From assembly GCF_934561205.1 (NCBI RefSeq), contig NZ_CAKTFU010000005.1:1-64000 (forward strand): a stretch of DNA of 64,000 bases, given 5' to 3'. Numbering within the stretch: position 1 is the stretch's first letter; the number at the start of each line of letters is the position of its first letter. Source of the DNA: an uncultured Gemmiger sp. Lineage in GTDB: Bacteria; Bacillota; Clostridia; Oscillospirales; Ruminococcaceae. The notes under the pieces were generated by a model that did no database searches, had not been told where the DNA came from, and worked only from the letters and a program-made list of their open reading frames with translations. This document shows, in pieces, positions 7,677 to 15,858 of the stretch. Made by a program: the position numbers and the translations under genes.

Positions 7677-8774
7677 TCAGAAAAGGCTCAAAGATTTTTC
7701 CAGCTCCGCCAGTGCGGCAGGGGTATCTGCATCGAGCAGCTCAACGTCGGGGCAGGGGAGAAGATGCACCGCGTCAGGATGGCGCTGCAGCACCTCGCTG
7801 CCGCCGCCCTTGGTGAGATGCAGAAGCTCATCAAAAGAATCCCGCCCGAACAGCACAGGGCTTCCGGCTCCGTGGTTTCCGCTTGCCCGCCAGATGGCAT
7901 GTGGGTCGGCCAAAAGCAGCAGAGAAGAAAGACTTTCGGCGCTGAAAAGCGGTTGGTCACCCGGCAAAAACAGGCAAGCCTGCAGCTGCGGGAATTGCTG
8001 CAACAGCGCGGTCAATCCCAGGCGCACGGTGTCGCTGCGGTTTGGTTCCCTGTGCAGCAGCACAGGACGGTCGAGGGCGTTGCAGAGCGCCTGTACAGCG
8101 GCGTGACGGGTCACCGTAATGTCCGCTGCAAAAAGACCTGAACCCGCCAAGGTGAGGGCGCGGTGTATCAGGGGCTGCCCGCCGAAATCCGCCAGCAGTT
8201 TGTTGCCGCCGAAACGCCGCCCCAGCCCCGATGCCATGACCACACAGCCGACGGCAGAGCAGGGGACGTCCAGATCCAGCAAGAAAACGTCATCGCGGCT
8301 GCGCAGGCGGTTCAAAAAAGGGGTGTCTTGTTTGCGAAGAACCGCCAGCACTCGCTTTGCCTCCAAAAGCGCCTCTGCGGACGCGCAGAACGGCGCGCAG
8401 CCGCCTTCGAGATATCCCAGCTCGTCCAGCACTGCCCACGCGCAGGGGGCCTCTGCGGCGGCTTGCAGGGCGGGAATGCCGACGGACAAGAATCCGTCCT
8501 GCGCGCACTGCATACCCAGACCGGGCAGAGGGCTTTGGGTGGCTTGGCCGATGATCCCGCTGCGGCCTGTGGAAAGATCCTGCAGGGTGACACAGACCAG
8601 CGGCGTAACATGGGTCGCAATGCCGGGCACAGGGCCGTTTGCCAACAGGGGCAGCAGCTGCTGTACCAGCCTGCTTTTGCCTACGCCGCGGCTGCCGGTG
8701 ATAAACAGGTGCTTTTTACGGCTGGCCTCCAAAGACCGAATGATAGATCTCGCGGTTGGCTTGGTTGCAGGCAT
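7677..8774 (-). CDS. NTPase-MocA fusion (molybdenum cofactor nucleotidyltransferase)
   Basis: A 365-residue two-domain protein. The N-terminal half (about 1-170) is a P-loop NTPase of the THEP1/DUF265 kind: Walker A GSRGVGKS and the Walker-B-like AVLDELGYLEGG. The C-terminal half (about 175-365) is a MobA/MocA-type nucleotidyltransferase: VVMASGLGRRFGGNKLL, then PGDQPLF, then GSPVLFG. MocA members attach CMP to molybdopterin for xanthine-dehydrogenase-type enzymes, which fits the hydroxylase encoded nearby. The start is uncertain because the gene overlaps the upstream modE gene by about 58 bases: ATG at 8774 has GAGG nine bases upstream, and an earlier ATG at 8789 is possible. The fusion is discussed in the findings. 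Confidence 0.8.
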   Translation of the reverse strand: MPATKPTARSIIRSLEASRKKHLFITGSRGVGKSRLVQQLLPLLANGPVPGIATHVTPLVCVTLQDLSTGRSGIIGQATQSPLPGLGMQCAQDGFLSVGIPALQAAAEAPCAWAVLDELGYLEGGCAPFCASAEALLEAKRVLAVLRKQDTPFLNRLRSRDDVFLLDLDVPCSAVGCVVMASGLGRRFGGNKLLADFGGQPLIHRALTLAGSGLFAADITVTRHAAVQALCNALDRPVLLHREPNRSDTVRLGLTALLQQFPQLQACLFLPGDQPLFSAESLSSLLLLADPHAIWRASGNHGAGSPVLFGRDSFDELLHLTKGGGSEVLQRHPDAVHLLPCPDVELLDADTPAALAELEKSLSLF

Positions 8775-9057
8775 CACGGTACACCTCATATTTGTGCAAA
8801 AATGTTTCGGCCTCGGGGGTCAGACGGCTGCCGCCGCCGCCCTTGCCGCCGATGGTTTTCTCGGTCAGGGCAAAACCCAGCTCGGCCTCGGCGCGCTTGA
8901 CGATGGCCAGCGCCTTGGAGTAGGAAAGCCCCATTTGCTGCGCAGCACAGCGCAGGGAGCCGGTCTCACCGATCAGCTGCAAAAGACGCATCGGGCCGTT
9001 GCCGAAAAAACGATGACCGTCATCGTCACACAGATAAGCATGCAGGGCGGGTTTCAT
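8716..9057 (-). CDS. modE: ModE-type molybdate-responsive regulator (HTH domain only)
   Basis: A 113-residue LysR-like winged helix-turn-helix of the ModE N-terminal family. Visible are the LLQLIGETGSLRCAAQQMGLS helix-turn-helix (central part) and the conserved GGKGGGGSRLTPEAE wing. It lacks the C-terminal molybdate-binding MOP domains, as in many Firmicutes homologues, so it may respond through another ligand or partner. It lies between the transporter ATPase and the NTPase-MocA gene, which places it in one operon with molybdenum uptake and cofactor maturation. Confidence 0.85.
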   Translation of the reverse strand: MKPALHAYLCDDDGHRFFGNGPMRLLQLIGETGSLRCAAQQMGLSYSKALAIVKRAEAELGFALTEKTIGGKGGGGSRLTPEAETFLHKYEVYRDACNQANREIYHSVFGGQP

Positions 9058-9066
9058 AAAAACACC

Positions 9067-9864
9067 TCAGTTCATTTGGGGCAGCAAAACCATGCGGGGC
9101 TGCCCGGCTGCATCGGTCAGGCGGATAAGCTGTACAGGGCCGAACACCTTTGCCAGCTGCTGCTCGGTTTCGGGCAGGGGATCAGTCTTGGGATGCAGCT
9201 GCGCAATCAGACGCCCGCCGTGCAAAAGCAGCAGTGTATCGCAAAATTCCAGCGCCAAGGCAGGGTCATGCAAACAGACCAGAGCCGCCTTGCCGCCGCC
9301 GTGCACCAGTGCCGACACGGTTTGCAGCATTTTTACGCGGTTGTGCAGATCCAGTGCACTGTCCGGCTCGTCCAGCAAAAGAAGCTCGGTGTCCTGCACC
9401 AGTGTCCGCGCCAAAATGCAAAGCTGCTGTTCGCCGCCGCTGAGGGTCAGATAATCACGGTCCGCAAAGTCCGAAAGCCCGACCTGCGCCAGCGCCTGCT
9501 CGGCGGCGGCTTGCATAGCGGGGGTAGGGGCTTGCAGCACACTCAGACGGGGGTTAAAGCCCATAAGAACGACCTCCCGCGCAGAGAGCGAGATGCCGAT
9601 GCCGCTTTGCTGCGGAATATAGCTGACACGACGGGCAAGGCCCTTGGCAGACAAAGTCTGCAACGGTGTGCCGCGCAGCATACAGTGCCCGCTATGGGGG
9701 ATAAGCCCTACAATGCATCGCAGCAGCGTGGTTTTGCCGCTGCCATTGGCACCCAGTACCCCCACAAGGGGCGACGAATTTTTTACAGAAAAGGAAACCT
9801 TTTGCAGAACGGGTTTGCGTCCCAAGGTGACCGAAAGGTCGGTGACGGTAAGCAGGTCGCTCAT
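9067..9864 (-). CDS. ABC transporter ATP-binding protein, FecE/MolC type
   Basis: A 265-residue ATPase of a FecCD-type importer. Walker A is GANGSGKTT (about residues 36-44), the signature is LSGGEQQ and Walker B is LLLLDEPDSALD, followed by the H-loop CLHDP. The ATG start overlaps the permease stop codon by four bases, so an apparent 150-residue N-terminal extension in the same frame is not part of the gene. The substrate is inferred as molybdate or tungstate because a ModE gene and molybdenum-enzyme genes surround it; the family also imports siderophores, haem and cobalamin. Confidence 0.85.
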   Translation of the reverse strand: MSDLLTVTDLSVTLGRKPVLQKVSFSVKNSSPLVGVLGANGSGKTTLLRCIVGLIPHSGHCMLRGTPLQTLSAKGLARRVSYIPQQSGIGISLSAREVVLMGFNPRLSVLQAPTPAMQAAAEQALAQVGLSDFADRDYLTLSGGEQQLCILARTLVQDTELLLLDEPDSALDLHNRVKMLQTVSALVHGGGKAALVCLHDPALALEFCDTLLLLHGGRLIAQLHPKTDPLPETEQQLAKVFGPVQLIRLTDAAGQPRMVLLPQMN

Positions 9865-10841
9865 TCGGCGCACCCCCTTTGTGCAAGCAGGATATACAGC
9901 AAAAACGGTACGCCGACAAGCGACGTAAAAATGCTGACGGGCAGTTCGGTGGCGGCAGCCGTCTTGGCCAGCGTGTCGGCGCAAAGCAGCAGCAGGCTGC
10001 CCAAAAGGCCACTCATCAGGCAGGCGGTACGGCGGTTGTGCCGCAGCCAAAGACGGGCAATATGGGGCGCCAAAAGGCCGACAAAGCTGATAAGTCCTGT
10101 CACGCTGACAACGGACGCTACGACCAAGGTGGCAATCGTAAGTACAAAAAAGCGCATGACAGCGACGGAAACTCCCAGAAGGCGCGCTTCGTCCTCCTGC
10201 AGGGAAAGCAGCAGCAGTTGTCGGTGCAAGACCGGCAGCGCACAGCAGCCCAATGCGATGACGGCGCAGGAAAACCCGATGCGTCCGGCGGTGATGCCGG
10301 CCAGACTGCCCATGATCCAATATTCGATGCTTGCCAGCTCTTTTTCAGGGTCGGCGGTCAGTTTCAGCAGCATCAGCAGCGTTTGTGCCAGAGAGTGTAC
10401 GGCAATGCCAGCCAATACCAGCGAGACCTTGCTTTGCCCCGGCACGGCGGCCGCCAGCCCCAGCGCCAGAAAGACCGCCATAAGCCCGCCCGCAAAGGCG
10501 CAGGCGGTGGTGGCGGCAGCACCGGAGGAGATAAACAAAATGGCAAACGCCGCGCCCACACTGGCACCCGAGGACACGCCGATGATATCGGGGCTTGCCA
10601 AAGGGTTGCGGAATACCGTCTGGTAGACAAACCCGGCAATACCCAGCCCAAAGCCGCCCAGCAGCGCCATAACGGCGCGCGGCAGACGCAGCAGGGTAAA
10701 GGTGCGAACGGTCATCTCCTCTCCGGCAAGCAGCGCGGAAAGCGTTATGGGATAGCGCCCAAGCGACAGGGAAACCAAAAAGGCCGCCGCCACGGCCAAA
10801 AGGGTAAGGGCGAGGCGGCGGCGGTCATTGTGCTTAGTCAT
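9861..10841 (-). CDS. ABC transporter permease, FecCD/MolB type
   Basis: A 326-residue polytopic membrane protein of the BtuC/FecCD family with about ten predicted helices. Characteristic stretches are RLPRAVMALLGGFGLGIAG near residue 55, the NPLASPDIIGVSSGAS segment and the GLISFVGLLAPHIAR loop that contacts the ATPase. It overlaps both neighbours by a few bases. With the solute-binding protein and ATPase it forms a complete importer, most likely for molybdate or tungstate as in the Haemophilus MolBCA system. Confidence 0.85.
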   Translation of the reverse strand: MTKHNDRRRLALTLLAVAAAFLVSLSLGRYPITLSALLAGEEMTVRTFTLLRLPRAVMALLGGFGLGIAGFVYQTVFRNPLASPDIIGVSSGASVGAAFAILFISSGAAATTACAFAGGLMAVFLALGLAAAVPGQSKVSLVLAGIAVHSLAQTLLMLLKLTADPEKELASIEYWIMGSLAGITAGRIGFSCAVIALGCCALPVLHRQLLLLSLQEDEARLLGVSVAVMRFFVLTIATLVVASVVSVTGLISFVGLLAPHIARLWLRHNRRTACLMSGLLGSLLLLCADTLAKTAAATELPVSIFTSLVGVPFLLYILLAQRGCAE

Positions 10842-11928
10842 GATCGGCGGGTGTGAAACCGTAGAAGTCGGAATAGAAGGTATCGGCGGCAGTTACATAG
10901 TCCTGCTCGGTGACGGTTTCGGGGTGCAAAACGGCGGCGAGATACCAGCTGCCCAAAAAGCTGCCGGGAACGGGGGAGTCCACAGCCTCAACGGCGTGGG
11001 GCAGCTGATAGACGTGACCGTCCTGTACAGCCTTGCAGTCGGCCAGGGCGGCATCCTGCAGGACGTCCTCCACCGTGTAGGAGGCATCGGATGCCAGCAC
11101 GATGTAGTCGGGGTTCCAGGCCAGCATCTGCTCGTAGGAAACCTCGCTCCAGTAGGTGTCGGTGACATCGGCGGCCACGTTGGTGCCGTTGGCGTTTTCG
11201 ATCAGGGTGTTCTGGTACATGGCGGGACCGGCGGTTTCCAGCACGCTGCTGTTGCCGGCAAGATAGACGGAGGGTGCCTCAGTGCCGGAAACAGCCTCGG
11301 ACAGCGCGGCCAGAGAGTCGGTGATGTGGTTCTTCAGGGTCTCACCGGCGGCGACGGTGTTGGTGGCTTTGGCCAGCAGGTCAACGGCGTCAAACAGCTT
11401 GGCCTGATCCTCAGGCTTGACGGCCAGAACGGTCAGACCCAGTTCCTCCATGGCGGGGATAGAGTCCTTCAGCTTGGCGGGAACGATGACAAGGTCCGGC
11501 TGCAGGGCGGCGCAGCCCTCCAGATCAAATTCCTTGGCGGTGCCGATGCTGGGCAGCTCCTGAATTTCGGGCGCGGACAGGGTGTACAGGCTGCGCTTGT
11601 CGGCCTTGGCCTCGACGCCGACCAGCTCATCCTTGACACCGAGGGCGATCAGCAGGCTGGTGGAGATGTAGTAGCCGCTGGCCAGGGTCTTAGGCTCGGA
11701 CTCGATGGTGACCTCGCGACCCAGCTGGTCGGTTACGGTCAGGGGATAGGTGACGGCAGCGTCGGCGGCAGTCTCCGCAGTAGAAGATGTATCGCTTTCG
11801 GCAACGCTCTCAGAAACAGAGACGCTTTCGGCGGCGCTCTCGGAAGAAGCGGGGGCGGCACCGCAGGCAGCCAGGGACAGGCTGAGGGCGGCGGCCAGCA
11901 GCAGGGAAGTGATCTTGGTCAGTTTCAT
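10834..11928 (-). CDS. Class III solute-binding lipoprotein (molybdate/tungstate inferred)
   Basis: A 364-residue lipoprotein and the first gene of the operon. It has a signal peptide and lipobox (LSLSLAACGA, cysteine near residue 22), a Ser/Ala/Glu-rich linker to about residue 60, then a class III binding fold (TDQLGREVTIESEPKTLAS, LQPDLVIVPAKLKDS, WNPDYIVLASDAS). Class III proteins feed FecCD-type permeases. The substrate is not shown by the sequence; molybdenum is inferred from the ModE gene and the divergent Mo-enzyme genes. Confidence 0.8.
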   Translation of the reverse strand: MKLTKITSLLLAAALSLSLAACGAAPASSESAAESVSVSESVAESDTSSTAETAADAAVTYPLTVTDQLGREVTIESEPKTLASGYYISTSLLIALGVKDELVGVEAKADKRSLYTLSAPEIQELPSIGTAKEFDLEGCAALQPDLVIVPAKLKDSIPAMEELGLTVLAVKPEDQAKLFDAVDLLAKATNTVAAGETLKNHITDSLAALSEAVSGTEAPSVYLAGNSSVLETAGPAMYQNTLIENANGTNVAADVTDTYWSEVSYEQMLAWNPDYIVLASDASYTVEDVLQDAALADCKAVQDGHVYQLPHAVEAVDSPVPGSFLGSWYLAAVLHPETVTEQDYVTAADTFYSDFYGFTPADHD

Positions 11929-11967
11929 GCGAATTTCCTCTCGATTTTCAGAATCTTCAAAAAAATA

Positions 11968-11999
11968 CGTTGTATTTTTAAAACAACAACGGAATTATA
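11968..11999 (-). promoter_or_regulatory. Promoter -10 with overlapping inverted repeat (putative ModE operator)
   Basis: On the minus strand TATAAT lies at 11994-11999, upstream of the binding-protein gene; no clear -35 is seen. An inverted repeat CGTTGT...ACAACG (11968-11973, 11986-11991) covers the likely transcription start. Its position between the divergent transporter and hydroxylase operons fits a shared regulator, plausibly the ModE-like protein. Confidence 0.45.
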
Positions 12000-12083
12000 G
12001 CAGATTTTGTGGTAAAATAAAAGAGTAGACCGTAAAAATGGGAAAACTGTCCATTTTTTACACCGAAAAGGGAGCAACTTTTT

Positions 12084-12842
12084 ATGATGACGATACGAGA
12101 ATACAAAAAAGCCGAAAGTCTGGAGGAAGCCTATCAGCTCAACCAGAAAAAAGCAAACCGCATCATCGGCGGTATGCTGTGGCTGAAAATGGAAAAAATC
12201 AATGTGGGTACCGCCATTGACCTGTCGGGTCTGGGGCTGGACACCATCGAGGAGACCGAGCAGACATTTTGCATCGGCGCGATGGCCACCCTGCGTATGC
12301 TGGAGCAGCATCCCGGCTTTGATGCCTACACAAACGGTGCGGCGCGTGAGGCAGTGCGCCATATCGTGGGCGTGCAGTTCCGCAACCTGGCCACCGTGGG
12401 CGGCAGCGTGTACGGGCGGTTCGGCTTTTCTGACGTGCTGACGCTGCTGCTGGCGATGCAGACCGATGTCGAGCTGTACAAGGGCGGCATCGTGCCGCTG
12501 GCAGAGTTTGTAAAGATGCCCTACGACCGTGATATTCTGGTGCGCATCATTGTACATAAGGAAAAAGCAGCCTTCTGCTATCGCTCGGTGCGCCCGACTA
12601 AGACGGACTTCCCGACACTGACCTGCTGTGCGGCGCGCACCGAGGGCGGGCAGTACCGCTTTGCCGTGGGTGCCAGACCTCTGCCCGCCATGCTGGTGTG
12701 TCCGACCTGCCCCGTGCAGGATATGCCCGCCGCAGTGCAGCAGGCGGTGACCACCGGCAGCAACATCCGCGGCAGTGCCGCGTACCGCCGCCATCTGACC
12801 GGCGTGTTGGTCAAGCGCTGCATCGAACAGCTGGAGCAGTAA
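12084..12842 (+). CDS. Xanthine-dehydrogenase-family FAD-binding subunit
   Basis: A 252-residue FAD-binding middle subunit of a molybdenum hydroxylase (PF00941-like, CoxM/XdhB type). It passes electrons between the Fe-S subunit and the final acceptor. The pattern IIGGMLWLKMEK and HIVGVQFRNLATVGGSVYG matches the FAD-site motifs, the second corresponding to the family's conserved RNxATxGG. It is shorter than many relatives (about 280). The start has AAGGGAG about ten bases upstream. The Fe-S subunit gene follows after 12 bases. Confidence 0.85.
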   Translation: MMTIREYKKAESLEEAYQLNQKKANRIIGGMLWLKMEKINVGTAIDLSGLGLDTIEETEQTFCIGAMATLRMLEQHPGFDAYTNGAAREAVRHIVGVQFRNLATVGGSVYGRFGFSDVLTLLLAMQTDVELYKGGIVPLAEFVKMPYDRDILVRIIVHKEKAAFCYRSVRPTKTDFPTLTCCAARTEGGQYRFAVGARPLPAMLVCPTCPVQDMPAAVQQAVTTGSNIRGSAAYRRHLTGVLVKRCIEQLEQ

Positions 12843-12854
12843 GGAGAAAGACAG

Positions 12855-13325
12855 ATGACGATCCAATTTACCCTGAACCATAAAAAAGTTTCCGCCGAGA
12901 TCAGCCCCGACACCGTTTTGTATGATCTGGTGCGCAGCCTTGGCTGTGCCAGCGTCAAGTGCGGGTGCGAAACCTCCAACTGCGGGCTGTGCACGGTGTT
13001 TCTGGACGATGTGCCGGTACTGTCCTGCTCTGTTCTGGCAGCACGCGTGGACGGACGCAGCGTAACGACCTTGGAGGGCTTGCAGCAGGAGGCTGCCGAG
13101 TTCGGCGCCTTTATTGCCGACCAGGGCGCCGAGCAGTGCGGTTTCTGCAACCCCGGCTTTATTATGAACGCGCTGGCGCTTTTCCGCCAGAACCCCGACC
13201 CCGGCGAGGACGAAATCAAGGAATATCTGGCCGGCAACCTCTGCCGCTGCTCCGGCTATGAGGGGCAGCTGCGCGGCATACAGAACTTCCTTGCGTGGAA
13301 AAAGCAGAAGGAGGCCGCCCAATGA
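12855..13325 (+). CDS. Xanthine-dehydrogenase-family 2Fe-2S subunit
   Basis: A 156-residue electron-transfer subunit with two [2Fe-2S] clusters. The N-terminal plant-type ferredoxin domain has the cysteine set KCGCETSNCGLC, and the C-terminal helical domain has QCGFCNPGF and CRCSG. The gene lies between the FAD and molybdenum subunits and overlaps the latter's start by four bases, so the three are translated as one unit. Confidence 0.92.
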   Translation: MTIQFTLNHKKVSAEISPDTVLYDLVRSLGCASVKCGCETSNCGLCTVFLDDVPVLSCSVLAARVDGRSVTTLEGLQQEAAEFGAFIADQGAEQCGFCNPGFIMNALALFRQNPDPGEDEIKEYLAGNLCRCSGYEGQLRGIQNFLAWKKQKEAAQ

Positions 13326-15622
13326 AAACCGTAAACCAATCCGTCCGCAAAAAGGACGCCATGCAGCTGGTGACCGGGCAGCCGGTGTATCTGGACGATA
13401 TTGCCCCCAAGGACTGCCTGACCGTCAAGCTGCTGCGCTCACCCCATGCGAACGCTTACATCAAGAGCATCGACACCTCCCGCGCCATGCTGGTGCCGGG
13501 TATGGAGGCGGTGTTTACCTGGCAGGACGTTGACCAGAACGGACGCCGCTACACCCAGGCCGGCCAGACCTACCCCGAACCCAGCCCCTATGACCGTCTG
13601 GTGCTGGACCGCCATGTGCGTTTTGTGGGCGACGTTGTCGCCATTCTGGCGGGCAAGGACGAAAAAACCGTCGAAAAGGCGATGAAACTCATCAAGGTCG
13701 AGTACGAGGTACTGGAGCCGGTGCTGGATTTCCACACGGCGAAGGATAACCCCGTGCTTGTTCACCCCGAAGATAACTGGGAGAGCCTGTGCCCCGTAGG
13801 TGCCGACAACAAGCGGAATCTCTGCGCGCATGAGGAAACCGGCAGCGGCGATGTGGACGCTGTGCTGCAGGGCTGCGACGTCGTAATTGACCATGTGTAT
13901 CACACCAAGGCGTGCCAGCAGGCGATGATGGAAACCTTCCGCACCTATTGCAGCATCGATGCCTACGGGCGGCTGAACGTACTCAGTTCGACGCAGATCG
14001 TTTTCCACTGCCGCCGCATTCTGGCAAACGCCCTGCACATCCCCAAGAGTATGATCCGCGTCAGCAAACCCCGCATCGGCGGCGGCTTTGGCGCCAAACA
14101 GACCTCGGTGTGCGAGGTCTACCCTGCATTTGTCACCTGGATGACCAAAAAGCCCAGCAAGCTGATTTTTACCCGCCGCGAAAGTATGACCGCCTCGACC
14201 CCGCGCCATGAGATGGAAATGCATGTCCGTCTGGGCGCGGACAAAAACGGCATCGTCAAGGCCATCGACCTGTACACCCTGTCCAACACGGGAGCCTACG
14301 GTGAGCATGGTCCTACGACGGTGGGGCTGTCCGGCCATAAGTCCATCCCGCTGTACGGCAAGGCGGAGGCCTTCCGCTTTACCTATGACGTGGTGTATAC
14401 CAACCACATGTCGGCGGGTGCTTACCGCGGCTATGGTGCCACGCAGGGCCTGTTTGCGGTGGAATCCGCCGTCAACGAGCTGGCTGCCAAGCTGCACATC
14501 GACCCCATCGAACTGCGTCTGCGCAACATCGTAAAAGAGGGCGAGGTCATGCCCGCCTACTACAACCAGCTGAACACCAGCTGCGCGCTGGATCGCTGCA
14601 TTGAAAACGTCAAGCGCCGTATTGATTGGGACAACAAATATCCCATGCGTGTGCTGCCCAACGGCAAGATCCGTTCGGTGGGTATGGGCATGGCGATGCA
14701 GGGTTCCGGCATTACGTCGGTGGATGTGGGCAGTGCCGCGCTGAAAATCAACGATGACGGCTTCTACACGCTGCGCATCGGTGCGGCCGATATGGGCACC
14801 GGCTGCGACACCATTCTGGCGCAGATCGCCGCCGAGGTGCTGGAATGTCCGCTGGAAAATATTACCGTGCTGGCGGCGGATACCGATTCCTCGCCCTACG
14901 ATTCCGGCTCCTATGCGTCCAGCACGACCTATGTCACCGGCAAGGCCGTGGAACTGTGTGCCAAGCAGCTGATCGAAAAGCTCTGCGAGCAGGCAGCGCA
15001 GATGCTGGAGGTTCCCGCCGACACCCTGCAGTTTGCGGGGGACAGGGTAGAAACCGCCGACGGGCAGAAGTCGGTATCGCTGGTCGATATCGCTGTTGCC
15101 GGCCAGTGCGGTGCCAACACGGCACTGGAGGCGGCTGTGACCCACAGCTCGGAGCTTTCGCCCCCGCCGTTCATGGTCGGTGCTGCCGAGTTGGAAATCG
15201 ACCCCGAAACCGGCGAGGCACAGGTCGTGGACTTTGTGTCTGCCGTCGACTGCGGCACCCCCGTCAACCCAAATCTGGCCCGCGTGCAGGCCGAGGGCGG
15301 CATTTTGCAGGGCATCGGTATGGCATTGACCGAAAACGTTACCTACAATGCCAAGGGCGAGCCGATCGAAAGCTCGCTGATGCAGTACAAGATCCCCACC
15401 CGCGCCGACATAGGCCATATCCGCGTCGAGTTTGAGAGCAGCTACGAGGCAACCGGTCCGTTCGGTGCAAAATCCATCGGCGAGGTCGTTATCAACACCC
15501 CGCTGCCCGCCATTGCGGATGCGGTGGCCAACGCCACGGGCCGCCGCTTCTACGAACTGCCCATCACACCGGAGCAGATTGCCATGGCCTGCCTGGAAAA
15601 TATCACGGAAAATCGCGAATAA
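13322..15622 (+). CDS. Xanthine-dehydrogenase-family molybdenum-binding subunit
   Basis: A 766-residue catalytic subunit that holds the molybdopterin cofactor. It shows GGGFGAKQ near residue 253, AYRGYGATQ near 367 (the arginine position is typical of purine oxidisers), and GAKSIGE near 715, whose glutamate is the likely catalytic base. The best guess for the reaction is hydroxylation of a purine or another N-heterocycle, but the substrate cannot be fixed. The gene ends the operon at a strong terminator. Its cofactor is likely matured by the NTPase-MocA protein encoded on the other strand. Some clostridial relatives carry labile selenium; no selenium gene is seen here. Confidence 0.88.
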   Translation: MKTVNQSVRKKDAMQLVTGQPVYLDDIAPKDCLTVKLLRSPHANAYIKSIDTSRAMLVPGMEAVFTWQDVDQNGRRYTQAGQTYPEPSPYDRLVLDRHVRFVGDVVAILAGKDEKTVEKAMKLIKVEYEVLEPVLDFHTAKDNPVLVHPEDNWESLCPVGADNKRNLCAHEETGSGDVDAVLQGCDVVIDHVYHTKACQQAMMETFRTYCSIDAYGRLNVLSSTQIVFHCRRILANALHIPKSMIRVSKPRIGGGFGAKQTSVCEVYPAFVTWMTKKPSKLIFTRRESMTASTPRHEMEMHVRLGADKNGIVKAIDLYTLSNTGAYGEHGPTTVGLSGHKSIPLYGKAEAFRFTYDVVYTNHMSAGAYRGYGATQGLFAVESAVNELAAKLHIDPIELRLRNIVKEGEVMPAYYNQLNTSCALDRCIENVKRRIDWDNKYPMRVLPNGKIRSVGMGMAMQGSGITSVDVGSAALKINDDGFYTLRIGAADMGTGCDTILAQIAAEVLECPLENITVLAADTDSSPYDSGSYASSTTYVTGKAVELCAKQLIEKLCEQAAQMLEVPADTLQFAGDRVETADGQKSVSLVDIAVAGQCGANTALEAAVTHSSELSPPPFMVGAAELEIDPETGEAQVVDFVSAVDCGTPVNPNLARVQAEGGILQGIGMALTENVTYNAKGEPIESSLMQYKIPTRADIGHIRVEFESSYEATGPFGAKSIGEVVINTPLPAIADAVANATGRRFYELPITPEQIAMACLENITENRE

Positions 15623-15629
15623 AAAGAAA

Positions 15630-15665
15630 CAACGCCGTTCGATTTCGGACGGCGTTGTCTTTTTT
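15630..15665 (+). terminator. Terminator of the molybdenum hydroxylase operon
   Basis: A nine-base GC-rich stem (15630-15638 with 15649-15657) is followed by a run of T (15658-15665). Confidence 0.8.
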
Positions 15666-15730
15666 GCTGCAAATTTATACAATTTAACCATTTCATGCAA
15701 AATACTTGCTGCAAAAACTGTCAAAAATGC

Positions 15731-15759
15731 TTGAAAACTGCCGAAAAGAATGCTATTAT
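15731..15759 (+). promoter_or_regulatory. Promoter of the hybrid kinase gene
   Basis: TTGAAA (15731-15736), a 17-base spacer and TATTAT (15754-15759) lie about 100 bases upstream of the kinase start. The leader between them can form a GC-rich hairpin (around 15788-15818). Confidence 0.5.
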
Positions 15760-15858
15760 TATTCTAGAAGATCATACCGAAAATAGAGGGCGGCGAGGGA
15801 TGAGCAGCACCGCCCTGTCTGTGCGTGTTACACGGTATAGCATTTTGAGAGGTGCAAA

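Noticed and set aside
8119..10626. Very long plus-strand open frame (835 codons) opposite the molybdenum operon
   Set aside because: It is antisense to four well-supported genes with clear motifs, has low-complexity Arg/Ala/Gln-rich translation and no ribosome binding site. Long antisense frames are common in GC-rich DNA.
11925..15724. Long minus-strand frames (465 and 761 codons) opposite the hydroxylase genes
   Set aside because: They are complementary to the strongly conserved FAD, Fe-S and molybdenum subunits and show no domain.
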